Positions 36,726 through 47,017 of a stretch of 64,000 nt of DNA are shown here, piece after piece. The position numbers and the translations under genes were made by a program. Location: assembly GCF_001907695.1 (NCBI RefSeq), contig NZ_KV880637.1:1736001-1800000 (forward strand), read 5' to 3'. The notes beneath the pieces were generated by a model. The model had not been told where the DNA came from. It searched no databases and saw only the letters and a program-made list of their open reading frames with translations. The stretch is from Thalassospira sp. TSL5-1 (GTDB lineage Bacteria; Pseudomonadota; Alphaproteobacteria; Rhodospirillales; Thalassospiraceae). The first letter of the stretch is position 1. Every line of letters begins with the position of its first letter.

Positions 36726-38969
36726 TCATTCAAAGCGATTGGAACGCGGAAAGCCGTTAGGTGGCAATCGCCCCGCACCTGCCCGCTTGCCAATCCATTC
36801 CGCCAATTCGGTAACAGTACGGGTCCGGCCTTCGCTTCCGCCCATTGTCCAGGTCAGACCATCTTCAATATTAAATAGCTTCAGATCAGCAAGGCCACCC
36901 TGGCGGTATTTCTGCAAAATCACACCACGGCCCCGCGTCATTTCCGGAATTTCCTCGACCGGGAAAATCAGAAGCTTGCGATTATCGCCCAACACTGCAA
37001 CATGGTCTTTATCGACAGACAAAAAGATCAACGCTGTTTCATCTTTGCCAAGATTCAAAACCTGCTTGCCATTTTTAGTCTGGGCAACCACATCGCTTTC
37101 CGCAACCTGGAACCCGCGCCCAGCCGAGGATGCCACCAGCAATTTGCCATCGGGACGATGCACATTCATCGACACAATGTCATGTTCCTGCGGCAAATCA
37201 ATCGACAGGCGGATCGGCTCGCCATGACCACGTCCACCAGGCAGCTTATCACATCCCAGCGTGTAACAACGGCCAGCCGAGCTCATGATCAACAGCTTGT
37301 CGGTAGTAAAGGCCTTAAGTGCAAACCGGCTTTCGTCCCCATCCTTGAACTTGAGGTCCGAAATATCCGTTGTATGACCCTTCAGCGCACGGATCCAACC
37401 CATGCGTGAACAGATTACTGTAATCTGTTCACGTTCAATCAGGGCTTCAAGCGGTACGTCAATTTCCTGCGGGGCATCGCCAATTTCGGTGCGACGTTCG
37501 CCAAGCGCAGTTTTCTTGCCAAATCTTTCGCGGGTTTGCTCAACCTCTTCGCGAATACGGCTCCAGCGCAGTTCTTCGCTGGCCAGCAAAGCTTCCAGAC
37601 CGGCTTTTTCTTCGCTCAGTTTGGAATGCTCGTTTTTGATTTCCATTTCTTCAAGCTTGCGCAACGACCGCAAACGCATGTTCAAAATGGCATCGGCCTG
37701 AACTTCCGTCAGACCAAAGACCTTCATCAATTCGGTTTTCGGCTCATCTTCAAAACGGATGATCCGAATAACTTCATCAAGGTTCAGATAGGCAATCAGA
37801 TAACCATCCAGCACTTCAAGGCGATGGTTGATCTTTTCCAGACGATGCTGCGACCGGCGAACCAGAACTTCCTGACGGTGCGCCAAAAAGGCCCGCAGAA
37901 CTTCGCGCAAATTCATCACACGCGGGGTATTATCGGCATCCAGAACGTTAAGGTTCAAACCAAACCTGATTTCAAGTTCGGTATTTTTGAACAGCATCTC
38001 CATCAGATGTTCGGGTTCAACCGCGCGCGAACGCGGTTCAAACACCAGACGGATCAAATCGGTTGATTCATCCCGCACATCATTTAGAAGCGGCAGCTTT
38101 TTGGCAAACATAAGATCAGCAATACGCTCGACCAGTTTTGCCTTTTGCACCTGATAGGGAATTTCGGTGATCACGATCTGATAAAGACCGTGCGTCATTT
38201 TTTCGACTTCCCATTTCGCACGCAAACGAAATGATCCGCGACCTGTGGCATAAGCCTCAAGGATATTTTCCCGCGGTTCAACCAGCACACCACCCGTCGG
38301 AAAATCCGGCCCCGGCACACAGCGCACCAGTTCGGCAATCGAGGTTTCAGGATTGTCGATCAGCTTAATCAGGCCGGAACATAATTCATCGACGTTATGC
38401 GGCGGGATGTTGGTTGCCATCCCCACGGCGATCCCGGCGGCACCATTGGCCAACAAATTGGGAAATGCTGCCGGCATCACGATCGGTTCGTGGTCTTCAC
38501 CGTCATAAGTCGGACGGAAATCAATCGCGTCTTCGTCAAGGCCTTCCATCAGCACAGCTGCAACGGCGGTCATGCGGGCTTCTGTGTAACGCATGGCAGC
38601 GGCATTATCGCCGTCGATATTGCCAAAGTTCCCCTGCCCGTCAACCAACGGATAACGCACCGCGAAATCCTGCGCCAAACGTACCAGCGCATCATAAACC
38701 GACTGGTCCCCATGCGGGTGATATTTACCAATGACGTCACCAACGACACGGGCACATTTCTTGAAACCCTGTTCAGGATTAAGTTTCAATTGCCGCATTG
38801 CATAAAGCAGCCGACGGTGAACCGGTTTCAGTCCATCGCGAACATCGGGCAGCGAACGCGACATGATGGTCGACATCGCATAGGCCAAATAACGTTCGCT
38901 TAACGCATCGGCAAGGCGGGTTTCCCTGATCTGCCCGGCATTGCCCGGGTCGGAGGATTTCGTGCTCAT
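36726..38969 (-). CDS. parC: DNA topoisomerase IV subunit A
   Basis: 747 aa. ParC cuts and rejoins DNA to unlink daughter chromosomes. The N-terminal [51 protein letters not shown] and the catalytic Tyr near residue 128 in [11 protein letters not shown] are visible; the C-terminal beta-propeller blades follow from about residue 500. The short C-terminal domain and the lack of a GyrA box identify ParC rather than GyrA. At the site equivalent to E. coli Ser80 the residue is Gln89, and Asp93 replaces Glu84. It lies 228 bp after recO and is the last gene of the block. Confidence 0.95.
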   Translation of the reverse strand: MSTKSSDPGNAGQIRETRLADALSERYLAYAMSTIMSRSLPDVRDGLKPVHRRLLYAMRQLKLNPEQGFKKCARVVGDVIGKYHPHGDQSVYDALVRLAQDFAVRYPLVDGQGNFGNIDGDNAAAMRYTEARMTAVAAVLMEGLDEDAIDFRPTYDGEDHEPIVMPAAFPNLLANGAAGIAVGMATNIPPHNVDELCSGLIKLIDNPETSIAELVRCVPGPDFPTGGVLVEPRENILEAYATGRGSFRLRAKWEVEKMTHGLYQIVITEIPYQVQKAKLVERIADLMFAKKLPLLNDVRDESTDLIRLVFEPRSRAVEPEHLMEMLFKNTELEIRFGLNLNVLDADNTPRVMNLREVLRAFLAHRQEVLVRRSQHRLEKINHRLEVLDGYLIAYLNLDEVIRIIRFEDEPKTELMKVFGLTEVQADAILNMRLRSLRKLEEMEIKNEHSKLSEEKAGLEALLASEELRWSRIREEVEQTRERFGKKTALGERRTEIGDAPQEIDVPLEALIEREQITVICSRMGWIRALKGHTTDISDLKFKDGDESRFALKAFTTDKLLIMSSAGRCYTLGCDKLPGGRGHGEPIRLSIDLPQEHDIVSMNVHRPDGKLLVASSAGRGFQVAESDVVAQTKNGKQVLNLGKDETALIFLSVDKDHVAVLGDNRKLLIFPVEEIPEMTRGRGVILQKYRQGGLADLKLFNIEDGLTWTMGGSEGRTRTVTELAEWIGKRAGAGRLPPNGFPRSNRFE

Positions 38970-39197
38970 GAAATGTTTTTCTTAATCCGGAACAGGTTGA
39001 AGTCAAATTCGACGGCACATTGATGATGATCACATCTGGCCGCGCCGCACCATACTACTTTCAGGGCGGGTGTGGTCAACAGATGACAGGGGCAAAAGCG
39101 TGCTTTTAATTATGTTTTTGTGTTGTCAGGCACAAATTACCCCGTCAGCCGCTGCTGATAATAAACTTGCGATGTCGCAACTTCGCTTTTTACGCAA

Positions 39198-39947
39198 TCA
39201 GTTTATGCGGCCCTGTTGCCATATCATGGATGCCAGCCTGTCACGGGCGGCAACGGGTTTAATGCCTTTGGCCTCAAACAAGTCACGATGAATAAAAAAA
39301 CCCGACAGTCTCAGGGCCTGGTTATATTGCTCCTCAAGCGGGATCTGTTTGGCCTGATCCGAGGCTGCCTGCCCAGCCAAAAAGGCCGGCAAGGGTAAAA
39401 GACGGTCTGAAAACGGTGTTCCTTCCGCCAAGGATACAGCCCGCCCGCTTTTGGGCGAAACAAAATGCAAATCCAAAGATTTTCCTGTTACAGCACAACA
39501 GGATAGATCAAGGCCATAACCCAATTCCTGAAGAAAACCGATCTCCCAGCGCAAATAGGCAGGCTTCCAATATTCGGTTTTCAGGGCGTCGATAAGACCC
39601 AGCGTCCCCTTAAATAACGGCTTCTGTGCCACACGTTCCGGCAAAGCCACTTCAAGCAGCGTACAGGCAGACGACAATGCGAGCAATGGCCCGGGTAGTG
39701 CAAGGAAATCGACGATATGAGATTGAAGCAGTTCACATTTAAACTGCCCTAAATGTTCGGAAAGACGTGCAGACCAGGTGACACGAACAAGATTTCCGGT
39801 TTCCAGCGCCCCCCGCAGGGATTTTCCCGATGCTCCTTTGACCATACCGGCGTAACGGCCATAATCTCGCGATAGCACCGTCAACCGAACGGAATTTTCG
39901 CCCATCTTGCGTGTAGAAAGCACAATCGCATCATCACGCCAGTTCAC
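39198..39947 (-). CDS. recO: DNA repair protein RecO
   Basis: 249 aa. RecO works with RecR to load RecA onto SSB-coated single strands in gap repair. The N-terminal OB domain is visible: DDAIVLSTRKMGENSVRLTV, YAGMVKGASGKSLRGALETG and VTWSARLSEHLGQF. The C-terminal helical domain has FLQELGYGLDLSCCAVTGK and FVSPKSGRAVSLAEG. Only part of the zinc-binding cysteine set of some RecO proteins is present. It follows era after two small membrane protein genes, and era-recO proximity is common in proteobacteria. Confidence 0.94.
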   Translation of the reverse strand: MNWRDDAIVLSTRKMGENSVRLTVLSRDYGRYAGMVKGASGKSLRGALETGNLVRVTWSARLSEHLGQFKCELLQSHIVDFLALPGPLLALSSACTLLEVALPERVAQKPLFKGTLGLIDALKTEYWKPAYLRWEIGFLQELGYGLDLSCCAVTGKSLDLHFVSPKSGRAVSLAEGTPFSDRLLPLPAFLAGQAASDQAKQIPLEEQYNQALRLSGFFIHRDLFEAKGIKPVAARDRLASMIWQQGRIN

Positions 39948-39962
39948 ACGATCCCCCGAAAT

Positions 39963-40133
39963 TCAATAACCGGAAACCATAACAAACCGGATCAGGTGAA
40001 AAGCCATCCCCATTACAACAGAGACAAAAACGACCAAAGCAACTGCCAACAGGACATAACGACGCCAACCCGTCAATTCCGAGAGACTTTTGATAGGTTC
40101 ATCCTGATCGGAATTATGCCGGTTGTCTGACAT
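39963..40133 (-). CDS. Small single-span membrane protein between era and recO
   Basis: 56 aa: a hydrophilic, acidic N-terminus (about residues 1-23), then WRRYVLLAVALVVFVSVVMG and a short hydrophobic tail ending in VMVSGY, so one or two membrane passes. The ATG at 40133 was chosen because it lies just one base after the stop of the preceding gene (TGAGATG); an in-frame longer reading would overlap that gene. The stop is 15 bp before recO. I do not recognise a family. Confidence 0.65.
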   Translation of the reverse strand: MSDNRHNSDQDEPIKSLSELTGWRRYVLLAVALVVFVSVVMGMAFHLIRFVMVSGY

Positions 40134-40134
40134 C

Positions 40135-40365
40135 TCAAAATGGCCGCGTTGCCGGATTGCGCCACAACAATCCGAGAATAAAAATAACAACTGCAATGAC
40201 CAAAACCAGCATATTCATGGGCTTGCCCAGGAAGTTCTGATTGCGTTTTAAATCACTGCCATCATGACGATAACGGAACGGCCGACGGGATTTCATGGCA
40301 ATGATCAGGGCGACGGCTGCGCCCACCACAATCAACACCATTCCCCAAAACTGATTGGTTTCCAT
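40135..40365 (-). CDS. Small two-span membrane protein between era and recO
   Basis: 76 aa with two hydrophobic helices: FWGMVLIVVGAAVALIIAM (about 6-24) and MNMLVLVIAVVIFILGLLW (about 50-68), linked by a basic loop SRRPFRYRHDGSDLKRN. The ATG lies 30 bp after the era stop, and the stop is one base from the next gene, so the pair is almost surely co-translated. The strongly basic loop suggests it faces the cytoplasm with both ends outside or in the opposite sense. Function unknown. Confidence 0.7.
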   Translation of the reverse strand: METNQFWGMVLIVVGAAVALIIAMKSRRPFRYRHDGSDLKRNQNFLGKPMNMLVLVIAVVIFILGLLWRNPATRPF

Positions 40366-40395
40366 TGCCTGTTCCCGTTCCGCGCTATTGGCGCG

Positions 40396-41331
40396 TCATG
40401 CGTTGTGATCCAGCCCCCAAATTGCCAGACGATTTGGGTCATCGCCCCAGTTCTCACGAACTTTGACAAACAGGTACAAATGCACCCGCCGTTCAAAAAT
40501 GGCTTCCAGATCCTTGCGGGCGTCCGTCCCCAGCATCTTGATCCGCTTACCACTTTTACCCAGGATAATGGCTTTCTGGCCTTCCCGCTCGACAAAAATT
40601 GTTTGTTCGAGTTTTACCGATCCGTCTTTGCGTTCTTCCCACAGCTCTGTTTCCACCGTGGCAGAATAGGGCAATTCCTGCTGAAGCTGATAATACAGCT
40701 TTTCACGGGTGATTTCAGCAGCCAGCAAGCGCAGCGGCATGTCGGAAACATCGTCTTCCGGGAACATCCACGGGCCGCTGGGCATTTTGGCCGCCAGGAA
40801 ATTGATAAAATCCTGGGTACCGGAGCCCTTTTTTGCCGAAATCATAAAGACATCGGTAAAGATTTCCTCGCCAAACAGTTCGCCAGAAAGGTGCAACAGT
40901 TTTTCCTTGTCGCGCACTTTGTCGATCTTGTTCAAAAGCAGGATCGCCTTGCGTTTCTGCTTTTTGAGGTTTTCGATGATCAGGCGCACATCATCGTTGA
41001 TGCCCTGCTGTGCATCGATCACAAGAACGATCAGATCAGCATCGTCCGCCCCGCCCCATGCGGCCTTGACCATCGCACGGTCCAAACGGCGCTTGGGCTG
41101 GAAAATACCGGGTGTATCAATAAAGACGATCTGCGCATCCTCGGCCATGACAATGCCACGCACACGTGACCGTGTCGTTTGCACTTTGGGCGAAACGATT
41201 GATACCTTGGTCCCGACAAGCTGGTTTAGCAATGTGGACTTACCAGCATTGGGCGCACCAACAAGGGCGACAAAGCCACAACGGTGCGGCTCATCATTCT
41301 GGTCTGGCATCGAGGCAGGAACCTCATTCAT
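40396..41331 (-). CDS. era: GTPase Era
   Basis: 311 aa. Era is a GTPase that assists 16S rRNA maturation and 30S assembly. G-motifs are visible: GAPNAGKSTLLNQLVG (G1), VQTTRSRVRG (G2 region), FIDTPGIFQPKRRLD (G3), LLLNKIDKV (G4) and ISAKKGSG (G5). The C-terminal KH domain has VEREGQKAIILGKSGKRIK near residue 240. The start overlaps the rnc stop by eight bases, an order (rnc-era-recO) conserved widely. Confidence 0.97.
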   Translation of the reverse strand: MNEVPASMPDQNDEPHRCGFVALVGAPNAGKSTLLNQLVGTKVSIVSPKVQTTRSRVRGIVMAEDAQIVFIDTPGIFQPKRRLDRAMVKAAWGGADDADLIVLVIDAQQGINDDVRLIIENLKKQKRKAILLLNKIDKVRDKEKLLHLSGELFGEEIFTDVFMISAKKGSGTQDFINFLAAKMPSGPWMFPEDDVSDMPLRLLAAEITREKLYYQLQQELPYSATVETELWEERKDGSVKLEQTIFVEREGQKAIILGKSGKRIKMLGTDARKDLEAIFERRVHLYLFVKVRENWGDDPNRLAIWGLDHNA

Positions 41332-42007
41332 GGTTCAATTCATCCAACATTCGTTTTGCAGCAATCTGTTCGGCTTCACGTTTTGATTTACCCTCGGCAC
41401 GAACAGAATGACCGTCGCTGGTCGTCAGCTCTATTGTAAATACCGGTGCATGTGCCGGGCCTTCACGCCCTACCATCTCGTAAACAGGTAAGGGCTTGCC
41501 CTGGCCCTGCAAGGCTTCCTGCAACTGGGTTTTTGCATCCTGCGGCGGTTTGGGGGCTTCATCAAGCAAAGGTTGCCACAACCTTTCAATAAAGGCGCGT
41601 GCCGGCTCCAAACCACCATCAAGATACAAGGCCGCAATCACGGCTTCCATGCAGTCAGACAAAATAGCCGGGTTGCCACCGGCACCTGCGGCACGTTCGC
41701 CCTTTGCCATTTGGATATAATTGCCCAGATCAAGATCAATGGCAATTCTTGCCAGTGTTTCCCGGCGCACAAGTGCAACAAACCGTTTGGCCATTGCACC
41801 TTCGCGTTCGCGGCCAAAACGGGTGTAAAGCATTTCGGCAATCACCAACCCCAAAACGCGGTCGCCCAGAAACTCCAGTCTTTCATTCCCGCCGCTTAGC
41901 GCATCTTTACCCTTGGCGGCACTACGGTGCGTTAATGCCACACGCAGCAGGTCTGGTTTGGCAAATTCATGATCGATATGTCGCAACAAAGGCGCCATGT
42001 CGGTCAT
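41324..42007 (-). CDS. rnc: Ribonuclease III
   Basis: 227 aa double-strand RNA endonuclease that processes rRNA precursors and many messages. The catalytic signature NERLEFLGDRVLGLVIAEML is near residue 40, with the second acidic site in ILSDCMEAVIAALYLDGG near residue 115. A dsRNA-binding domain occupies about 155-225 (DAKTQLQEALQGQGKPLPVY and EGKSKREAEQIAAKRML). The start shares one base with the lepB stop (TGATG). Confidence 0.97.
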   Translation of the reverse strand: MTDMAPLLRHIDHEFAKPDLLRVALTHRSAAKGKDALSGGNERLEFLGDRVLGLVIAEMLYTRFGREREGAMAKRFVALVRRETLARIAIDLDLGNYIQMAKGERAAGAGGNPAILSDCMEAVIAALYLDGGLEPARAFIERLWQPLLDEAPKPPQDAKTQLQEALQGQGKPLPVYEMVGREGPAHAPVFTIELTTSDGHSVRAEGKSKREAEQIAAKRMLDELNHE

Positions 42008-42753
42008 CAGTTTACTCCCTTAAACAGTCGATCGAAACGAATGCTGCCCAAATCATAGATCGGCTGGCTGCTATCCTTTGAATAGAACAGGAATTCAGCC
42101 CGACCAACCAGGTTTTCAAACGGAACAAAGCGATAGCGTGCGGGGAAAGCACGGCTGTCGGCAGAATTGTCCCTGTTATCCCCCATCATGAAATAATGGC
42201 CATCCGGCACGGTATAGGGTTCGGTATTGTCAGCCGGACCCTTGTCACCAAATATTTCAAGAATACGGTGAACTTTTCCACCCGGCAAGGTTTCCAGATA
42301 TTGCGGCACGGCAATCGCCTGACCGTTGCCGTCCGTCAGGATATAATCTTCGATGCGTTCACGCTCGACGATTTTGTTATTGATATATAGACGGCCCTGT
42401 TTGACCTGCACCGTATCGCCCGGAAGCCCGATTACACGTTTGATATAATCCTGGGAGGGATCGGCTGGCAGCTTAAAGACAATCACATCGCCGCGTTTGG
42501 GCTGGCTTGCAAGAATACGACCAGGAATAAGCGGCAGGCTGAATGGCAGGCTGTGCTTTGAATAGCCATAAGAATATTTTGAAACAAACAAATAATCGCC
42601 AACCAGCAAGGTTGGAATCATAGAGCCGGAAGGAATATTAAACGGCTCATATGCAAAGGTTCTTACCAACAAAGCAATGACAATTGCCCAGAAAACGGTC
42701 TTAAGAGTATCAAAAAGGCCACCTGGCTTTTTCTTCTGCACTAACTTTTCCAT
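42007..42753 (-). CDS. lepB: Signal peptidase I
   Basis: 248 aa inner-membrane serine protease that removes Sec and Tat signal peptides. One N-terminal membrane helix is visible (TVFWAIVIALLVRTFAYEPF, about 20-39). The catalytic Ser44 lies in IPSGSMIPTLLVGDYLFVSK and the general-base Lys105 in DYIKRVIGLPGDTVQV. The box E motif MGDNRDNSADSR is near residue 195. Only one membrane anchor is present, as in alphaproteobacteria, against two in E. coli. It lies between acpS and rnc. Confidence 0.96.
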   Translation of the reverse strand: MEKLVQKKKPGGLFDTLKTVFWAIVIALLVRTFAYEPFNIPSGSMIPTLLVGDYLFVSKYSYGYSKHSLPFSLPLIPGRILASQPKRGDVIVFKLPADPSQDYIKRVIGLPGDTVQVKQGRLYINNKIVERERIEDYILTDGNGQAIAVPQYLETLPGGKVHRILEIFGDKGPADNTEPYTVPDGHYFMMGDNRDNSADSRAFPARYRFVPFENLVGRAEFLFYSKDSSQPIYDLGSIRFDRLFKGVN

Positions 42754-42783
42754 CCAGGGTTCAACCCTTTTTCAAATCAAAAT

Positions 42784-43179
42784 TCAGTCTGCTGAAATCA
42801 CAACAACAGCATTCGCCATCGGGTATTCATCGGTCAGGGTGACATGCACAGAAGCAATTTTCCCCTCAGGCGTTAATTCATCAAGGCGGCGTTTTGCCCC
42901 GTCAATCAACGCCATGTCCGGTTTACCGCTAGGCTGATGAACAACACCCATTGTACGATGATGCACACCACGGCGAAACCCCGTCCCCAGCGCCTTGGAG
43001 CATGCCTCCTTGGCGGCAAATGCCATTGCCAGAGAAGAAGCCATTCGTTCAGGTCGCCGAACCGCGCGGGCAATTTCCACATCGCTATAAACACGACGCA
43101 AAAAACGCTCCCCGAACCGGTTCAGGGTTTTCTCAATACGCCGGATATCGCACAAATCCGTTCCAATGCCAACAATCAT
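42784..43179 (-). CDS. acpS: Holo-[acyl-carrier-protein] synthase
   Basis: 131 aa phosphopantetheinyl transferase that activates acyl carrier protein. The metal site is visible: Asp8 in [15 protein letters not shown] and the Glu in [17 protein letters not shown] near residue 58. [19 protein letters not shown] closes the protein. It overlaps pdxJ by four bases (ATGA). Confidence 0.95.
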   Translation of the reverse strand: MIVGIGTDLCDIRRIEKTLNRFGERFLRRVYSDVEIARAVRRPERMASSLAMAFAAKEACSKALGTGFRRGVHHRTMGVVHQPSGKPDMALIDGAKRRLDELTPEGKIASVHVTLTDEYPMANAVVVISAD

Positions 43180-43925
43180 TGGTCCGAACCTGATTGCCCC
43201 CGCGCTTCGCTCATCATGCGGCGCATTTCGCGAATGCTCCCGTCAAGCCCGGTAAAGATCGCCTCGCCAATCAGAAAATGTCCAATATTCAATTCTCGAA
43301 TTTCAGGCATCCCGGCAATCGGGGACACCGTCTCAAAGGAAAGGCCGTGCCCGGCATGAATTTCAAGCCCTTGCGCCGCACCGTATTTTACGGCTTCTGC
43401 AATACGGGAAAGTTCACGCGCCCTTTCATCCACTGTCGCATCACAATAGGCACCCGTATGAATTTCAACAACTGGTGCGCCCAGCGATACAGCAGCATCC
43501 AGCTGTTTCTGCGATGCCTCGATAAACAGGGATACACGAATACCGGCATTTCCCAGTTCCGAAACAAACCGTTTTAAATGATTGTGTTGTCCTGCAGCAT
43601 CAAGGCCACCTTCGGTGGTGCGTTCTTCGCGTTTTTCCGGGACGATACAGGCGGCGTGCGGGCGTGTTTTAAGCACAATTTCCAGCATTTCGTCGGTTGC
43701 CGCCATCTCGAAATTCAGCGGCAAATCGATTTCCGCCCGCAGACGCTTTATATCCCGATCGGAAATATGACGACGATCTTCACGCAAATGCGCAGTAATT
43801 CCATCCGCCCCCGCCGCGGCAACAATTTTCGCCGCCCTTACCGGATCAGGATGCACGCAGCCCCGCGCATTTCGGATTGTGGCGACATGGTCAATATTTA
43901 CACCCAAACGTAAATCGTTGCTCAT
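43176..43925 (-). CDS. pdxJ: Pyridoxine 5'-phosphate synthase
   Basis: 249 aa TIM-barrel enzyme that closes the pyridoxine ring in the DXP-dependent vitamin B6 pathway. Motifs: [16 protein letters not shown] at the N-terminus with the active-site His, [13 protein letters not shown] near residue 41, [26 protein letters not shown] near 97, and [12 protein letters not shown] near residue 193. It overlaps the upstream DUF2062 gene by four bases and acpS by four bases. The pdxJ-acpS pairing is conserved in proteobacteria. Confidence 0.96.
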   Translation of the reverse strand: MSNDLRLGVNIDHVATIRNARGCVHPDPVRAAKIVAAAGADGITAHLREDRRHISDRDIKRLRAEIDLPLNFEMAATDEMLEIVLKTRPHAACIVPEKREERTTEGGLDAAGQHNHLKRFVSELGNAGIRVSLFIEASQKQLDAAVSLGAPVVEIHTGAYCDATVDERARELSRIAEAVKYGAAQGLEIHAGHGLSFETVSPIAGMPEIRELNIGHFLIGEAIFTGLDGSIREMRRMMSEARGQSGSDQ

Positions 43926-44623
43926 TTCGTATCGTCCTGCTGCCTGTCTGTATCGTGAAGCAATGTACGTTTCGCGGTTTCAAGGACCGGTTTTAAGGCC
44001 CGTTTTTCGTGAATTGTCATACGACGCAAAATGCGTTTGTGACGATACATAACAACCGCACGATAGACAGGAAAGTAAAACAGTAGCCAGATGAACACAA
44101 CGGTCGGAATACAGCCGACAATCATGGGCCAAATGATATCAACAATACTGGACCATAAGCGTGCCAGATCCGCCTGCTCTGTCGCGTTCCATATCCCGAA
44201 AATCAGCCCGCGCCCCACATAACTGACACCTTCTACCGTGAAATCCCACAGCACAGCCATGTTGAAATGCACACCCTGGACCGACGGGTCACTGCCCAAA
44301 ATCCACAAACCGCTGTGATACAACCAGAGCCAGATAAAGGGAAATGTCCAGGGATTGCCAACAATCGTGCCCAAAAGCGACGCCACCAGATTGGCCCGCA
44401 AGATCAGACTGAATAATGCCGAGAGGACAAAATGAAACCCGATAAAGGGCGTAAAGGAAACAGCCGCACCAATCGCAAAACCCGACGCAATACTATAGGG
44501 CGTTCCCGGCAGGCGGGCGACTCGATGGGCAAAATAACGTGATGAACGACGCCATCCGGCCCGCGGCCATAACAGCCCGCGAATGCGTTCAAAGTAACTT
44601 GGTTTTATGCGACGCTGGAACAT
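43922..44623 (-). CDS. DUF2062 domain membrane protein
   Basis: 233 aa. DUF2062 features are clear: a basic N-terminus, then [40 protein letters not shown] and a [20 protein letters not shown] segment with the conserved NPWT motif. A last membrane span near residue 178-198 ([20 protein letters not shown]) is followed by a basic cytoplasmic tail. Its function is not known, although the gene is regularly found near rsh, pdxJ and acpS in alphaproteobacteria. It overlaps pdxJ by four bases. Confidence 0.88.
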   Translation of the reverse strand: MFQRRIKPSYFERIRGLLWPRAGWRRSSRYFAHRVARLPGTPYSIASGFAIGAAVSFTPFIGFHFVLSALFSLILRANLVASLLGTIVGNPWTFPFIWLWLYHSGLWILGSDPSVQGVHFNMAVLWDFTVEGVSYVGRGLIFGIWNATEQADLARLWSSIVDIIWPMIVGCIPTVVFIWLLFYFPVYRAVVMYRHKRILRRMTIHEKRALKPVLETAKRTLLHDTDRQQDDTK

Positions 44624-44738
44624 ACGGTGTCAGACAAATGACATGATAGGAGGGAACGGGAGAAATCCCGCGCCGCTATGGGTAAGTGCAGAAAGCCGCG
44701 TTGGCAAGAAAATAGCGTCGTCGCCATCATATTTCCGA

Positions 44739-46877
44739 TCAACCACGCGCCCGCTCCACTGTATTGACAACCGGTGTTGCCCGCAGGGCAGCTATGATAT
44801 TGGTAAGATGTTTGACATCTACAACATCAATATCAATCAGCATTTCAAAAAAATCCAGCGTCCGACTGACAAACCGCAGGTTGGTAATGTTGCCATGATT
44901 TTTTGCGATGACGCTGGTGATGGCCGACAAGGCCCCCGATTCATGCGATACCGTCAACCCCAAACGCCCAACAAAATGCTCCGGCTCGCCACCATTATCC
45001 CAGCCGACATCCAACCAGCGTTCGGGTTGATCCGCAAAAGTCTCGAGTGTGTCACAATCAATTGTATGAATTGTCACCCCCTTACCAGTGGTGACAATCC
45101 CAACAATCCTGTCTCCCGGTAGCGGATGGCAGCAACCGGCATAATGTACAGCCATCCCCGGGATAAGCCCCTTTAACGGTATGGCATGATCACGCTTGCG
45201 GGTATTTTTACCATCGGCCGGCACAAATTTTCGGGGCGGTTGCGTATCCTTTGTCCCGGGGAAAACCGCATTGGTGACTTCCCGACCGGTAATGTGCCCC
45301 GCGCCCACGGCAGCAACGAGCGCATCCACGGATGGCTGCTTGAATATCTTTAAAACGCCTTCCAGCCCCTTTTCCGAATAATCGTATCCCGCCTGACGGA
45401 AGGCTTTTTGCACAATGGCTTTGCCCAGGTCACGATATTGGTCTTCCTGCTGCTGACGGATAAAGCGACGGATACGCGCGCGGGCCTTGCCGGTAACAAC
45501 AAACCGTTCCCAGGTCGGATTCGGGGTTTGCGCCTTTGACGTAACAATCTCGACCTGATCGCCGTTATTAAGCTGGGTGCGCAACGGTACCATCGCCCCA
45601 TTGACCTTTGCCCCAACACAGGTATCGCCGATATGGGTATGAATCATATAGGCAAAGTCAACTGGCGTACCGCCCGTTGGAAGCGCAATCACGTCTCCTT
45701 TGGGCGAGAAACAGAAAACCTGGTCCTGAAACATCGCCAATTTGGTATGTTCCAAAAACTCTTCGGGTTCCGAGGCATGTTCCATAATATCCAGAAGATC
45801 ACGCAGCCAGCGATATTGCGTGCCTTCCTTTTCCGGGCCACCGCCTTGTTTATAAGCCCAATGGGCCGCAACCCCGAGCTCGTTGACTTCATGCATTTCG
45901 TGCGTTCTGATCTGCACTTCAATACGATGATTTTCAGGGCCAATGACGGTTGTATGGATGGAACGATAACCGTTTGGTTTCGGGGTGGAAATGTAATCCT
46001 TGAAGCGGCCCGGCACCACCTTATAAGCCGCATGCAAATATCCCAGAACCTCGTAACATTGCGGCATCGTATCGACCATGACACGAAACGCCATAATGTC
46101 TGACAACTCACCAAAGGTGATGTTTTTACGCTGCATTTTCTGCCAGATCGAATACGGGCTTTTTTCCCGGCCATAAATCTGGACAGCGGGGCCATCAGTC
46201 GAAATAACCTCTTCCAGTTCCTTGACGATGCGCGCGACGACATTGTCGTCTTTGTGCCGCAAGGTTTCCAGGCGGGAAATAATCGAATTGCGCGCCTCTG
46301 CATTCAGGTGATGAAACGCCAGCTCCTGCAATTCTTCCTTGATATCGTGCATCCCGATGCGTTCGGCCAAAGGTGCATAAATATCAAGGGTTTCGGCTGC
46401 AATCCTCGCACGTTTTTCCGGTTTGGAAATATAATGCAGGGTGCGCATATTATGCAGGCGGTCAGCAAGCTTGACCAAAAGGACCCGAATATCCTCCGAC
46501 ATCGCCAGCAACAGCTTGCGCAAGTTCTCGGCCTGCTTGGAATCAGCTGATTTCAGCTCAATCTGGGTCAGCTTGGTAACACCATCCACCAGCTTGAGGA
46601 TTTTGGGACCAAAAAGCTTGTTGATCTCTTCTGGCGTTGCATCGGTATCTTCGATGGTATCATGCAACAACGCTGTAATGATCGTATCACAATCCAGCTT
46701 ATAGTTCGTCAGGATACCGGCAACCTCGATCGGATGCGAAAAATACGGGTCGCCGTTGGCCCGCTTTTGAGAACCGTGTTTTTGGGTGGCATACACATAG
46801 GCTTTATTCAGCAGTGCCTCGCGTGCATCTGCATCATATGCCTTTACCCGTTCCACCAGTTCATATTGACGCATCAT
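44739..46877 (-). CDS. rsh: Bifunctional (p)ppGpp synthetase/hydrolase (RSH family)
   Basis: 712 aa. It makes and degrades the stringent-response alarmone (p)ppGpp. The HD hydrolase domain is visible (YFSHPIEVAGILTNY near residue 48, ALLHDTIEDTDATPEEI near 69, LVKLADRLHNMRTL near 138). The synthetase domain has GRFKDYISTPKPNGYRSIHT near residue 290 with the RFKD form typical of bifunctional enzymes. TGS (about 383-445), helical and ACT domains (about 640-710) follow. Both catalytic halves look intact. It lies 140 bp after rpoZ and before DUF2062-pdxJ. GGGAG lies before the ATG. Confidence 0.96.
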   Translation of the reverse strand: MMRQYELVERVKAYDADAREALLNKAYVYATQKHGSQKRANGDPYFSHPIEVAGILTNYKLDCDTIITALLHDTIEDTDATPEEINKLFGPKILKLVDGVTKLTQIELKSADSKQAENLRKLLLAMSEDIRVLLVKLADRLHNMRTLHYISKPEKRARIAAETLDIYAPLAERIGMHDIKEELQELAFHHLNAEARNSIISRLETLRHKDDNVVARIVKELEEVISTDGPAVQIYGREKSPYSIWQKMQRKNITFGELSDIMAFRVMVDTMPQCYEVLGYLHAAYKVVPGRFKDYISTPKPNGYRSIHTTVIGPENHRIEVQIRTHEMHEVNELGVAAHWAYKQGGGPEKEGTQYRWLRDLLDIMEHASEPEEFLEHTKLAMFQDQVFCFSPKGDVIALPTGGTPVDFAYMIHTHIGDTCVGAKVNGAMVPLRTQLNNGDQVEIVTSKAQTPNPTWERFVVTGKARARIRRFIRQQQEDQYRDLGKAIVQKAFRQAGYDYSEKGLEGVLKIFKQPSVDALVAAVGAGHITGREVTNAVFPGTKDTQPPRKFVPADGKNTRKRDHAIPLKGLIPGMAVHYAGCCHPLPGDRIVGIVTTGKGVTIHTIDCDTLETFADQPERWLDVGWDNGGEPEHFVGRLGLTVSHESGALSAITSVIAKNHGNITNLRFVSRTLDFFEMLIDIDVVDVKHLTNIIAALRATPVVNTVERARG

Positions 46878-46944
46878 TCAGGATCGACTCCCATCCCGGT
46901 TCTCAATCAAACAAGCACATATATAGAAGATAGTACAAATGGCA

Positions 46945-46977
46945 CAAAAAAAAGCCACGGAATAAAAATCCGCAGCT
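46945..46977 (-). terminator. Rho-independent terminator of rpoZ
   Basis: On the minus strand AGCTGCGGA and TCCGTGGCT (46969-46977 and 46953-46961) form a 9-bp stem with two wobbles, followed by eight T. It would separate rpoZ from rsh or allow partial readthrough. Confidence 0.82.
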
Positions 46978-47017
46978 CTTTTTTATTAAATCATTATTTT
47001 CAACGCACTAAGAAAGA

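Noticed and set aside
40264-41169. Plus-strand frame of 301 codons opposite era
   Set aside because: Antisense to era, whose G-motifs are complete; no recognisable pattern.
44624-44738. Stretch resembling part of a cobalamin riboswitch (GGGAAC then GGGAGAAATCCC and GCGCCGC)
   Set aside because: The B12-box elements are not present in order, the piece points on the plus strand to no gene, and it lies between two minus-strand genes. Probably chance.
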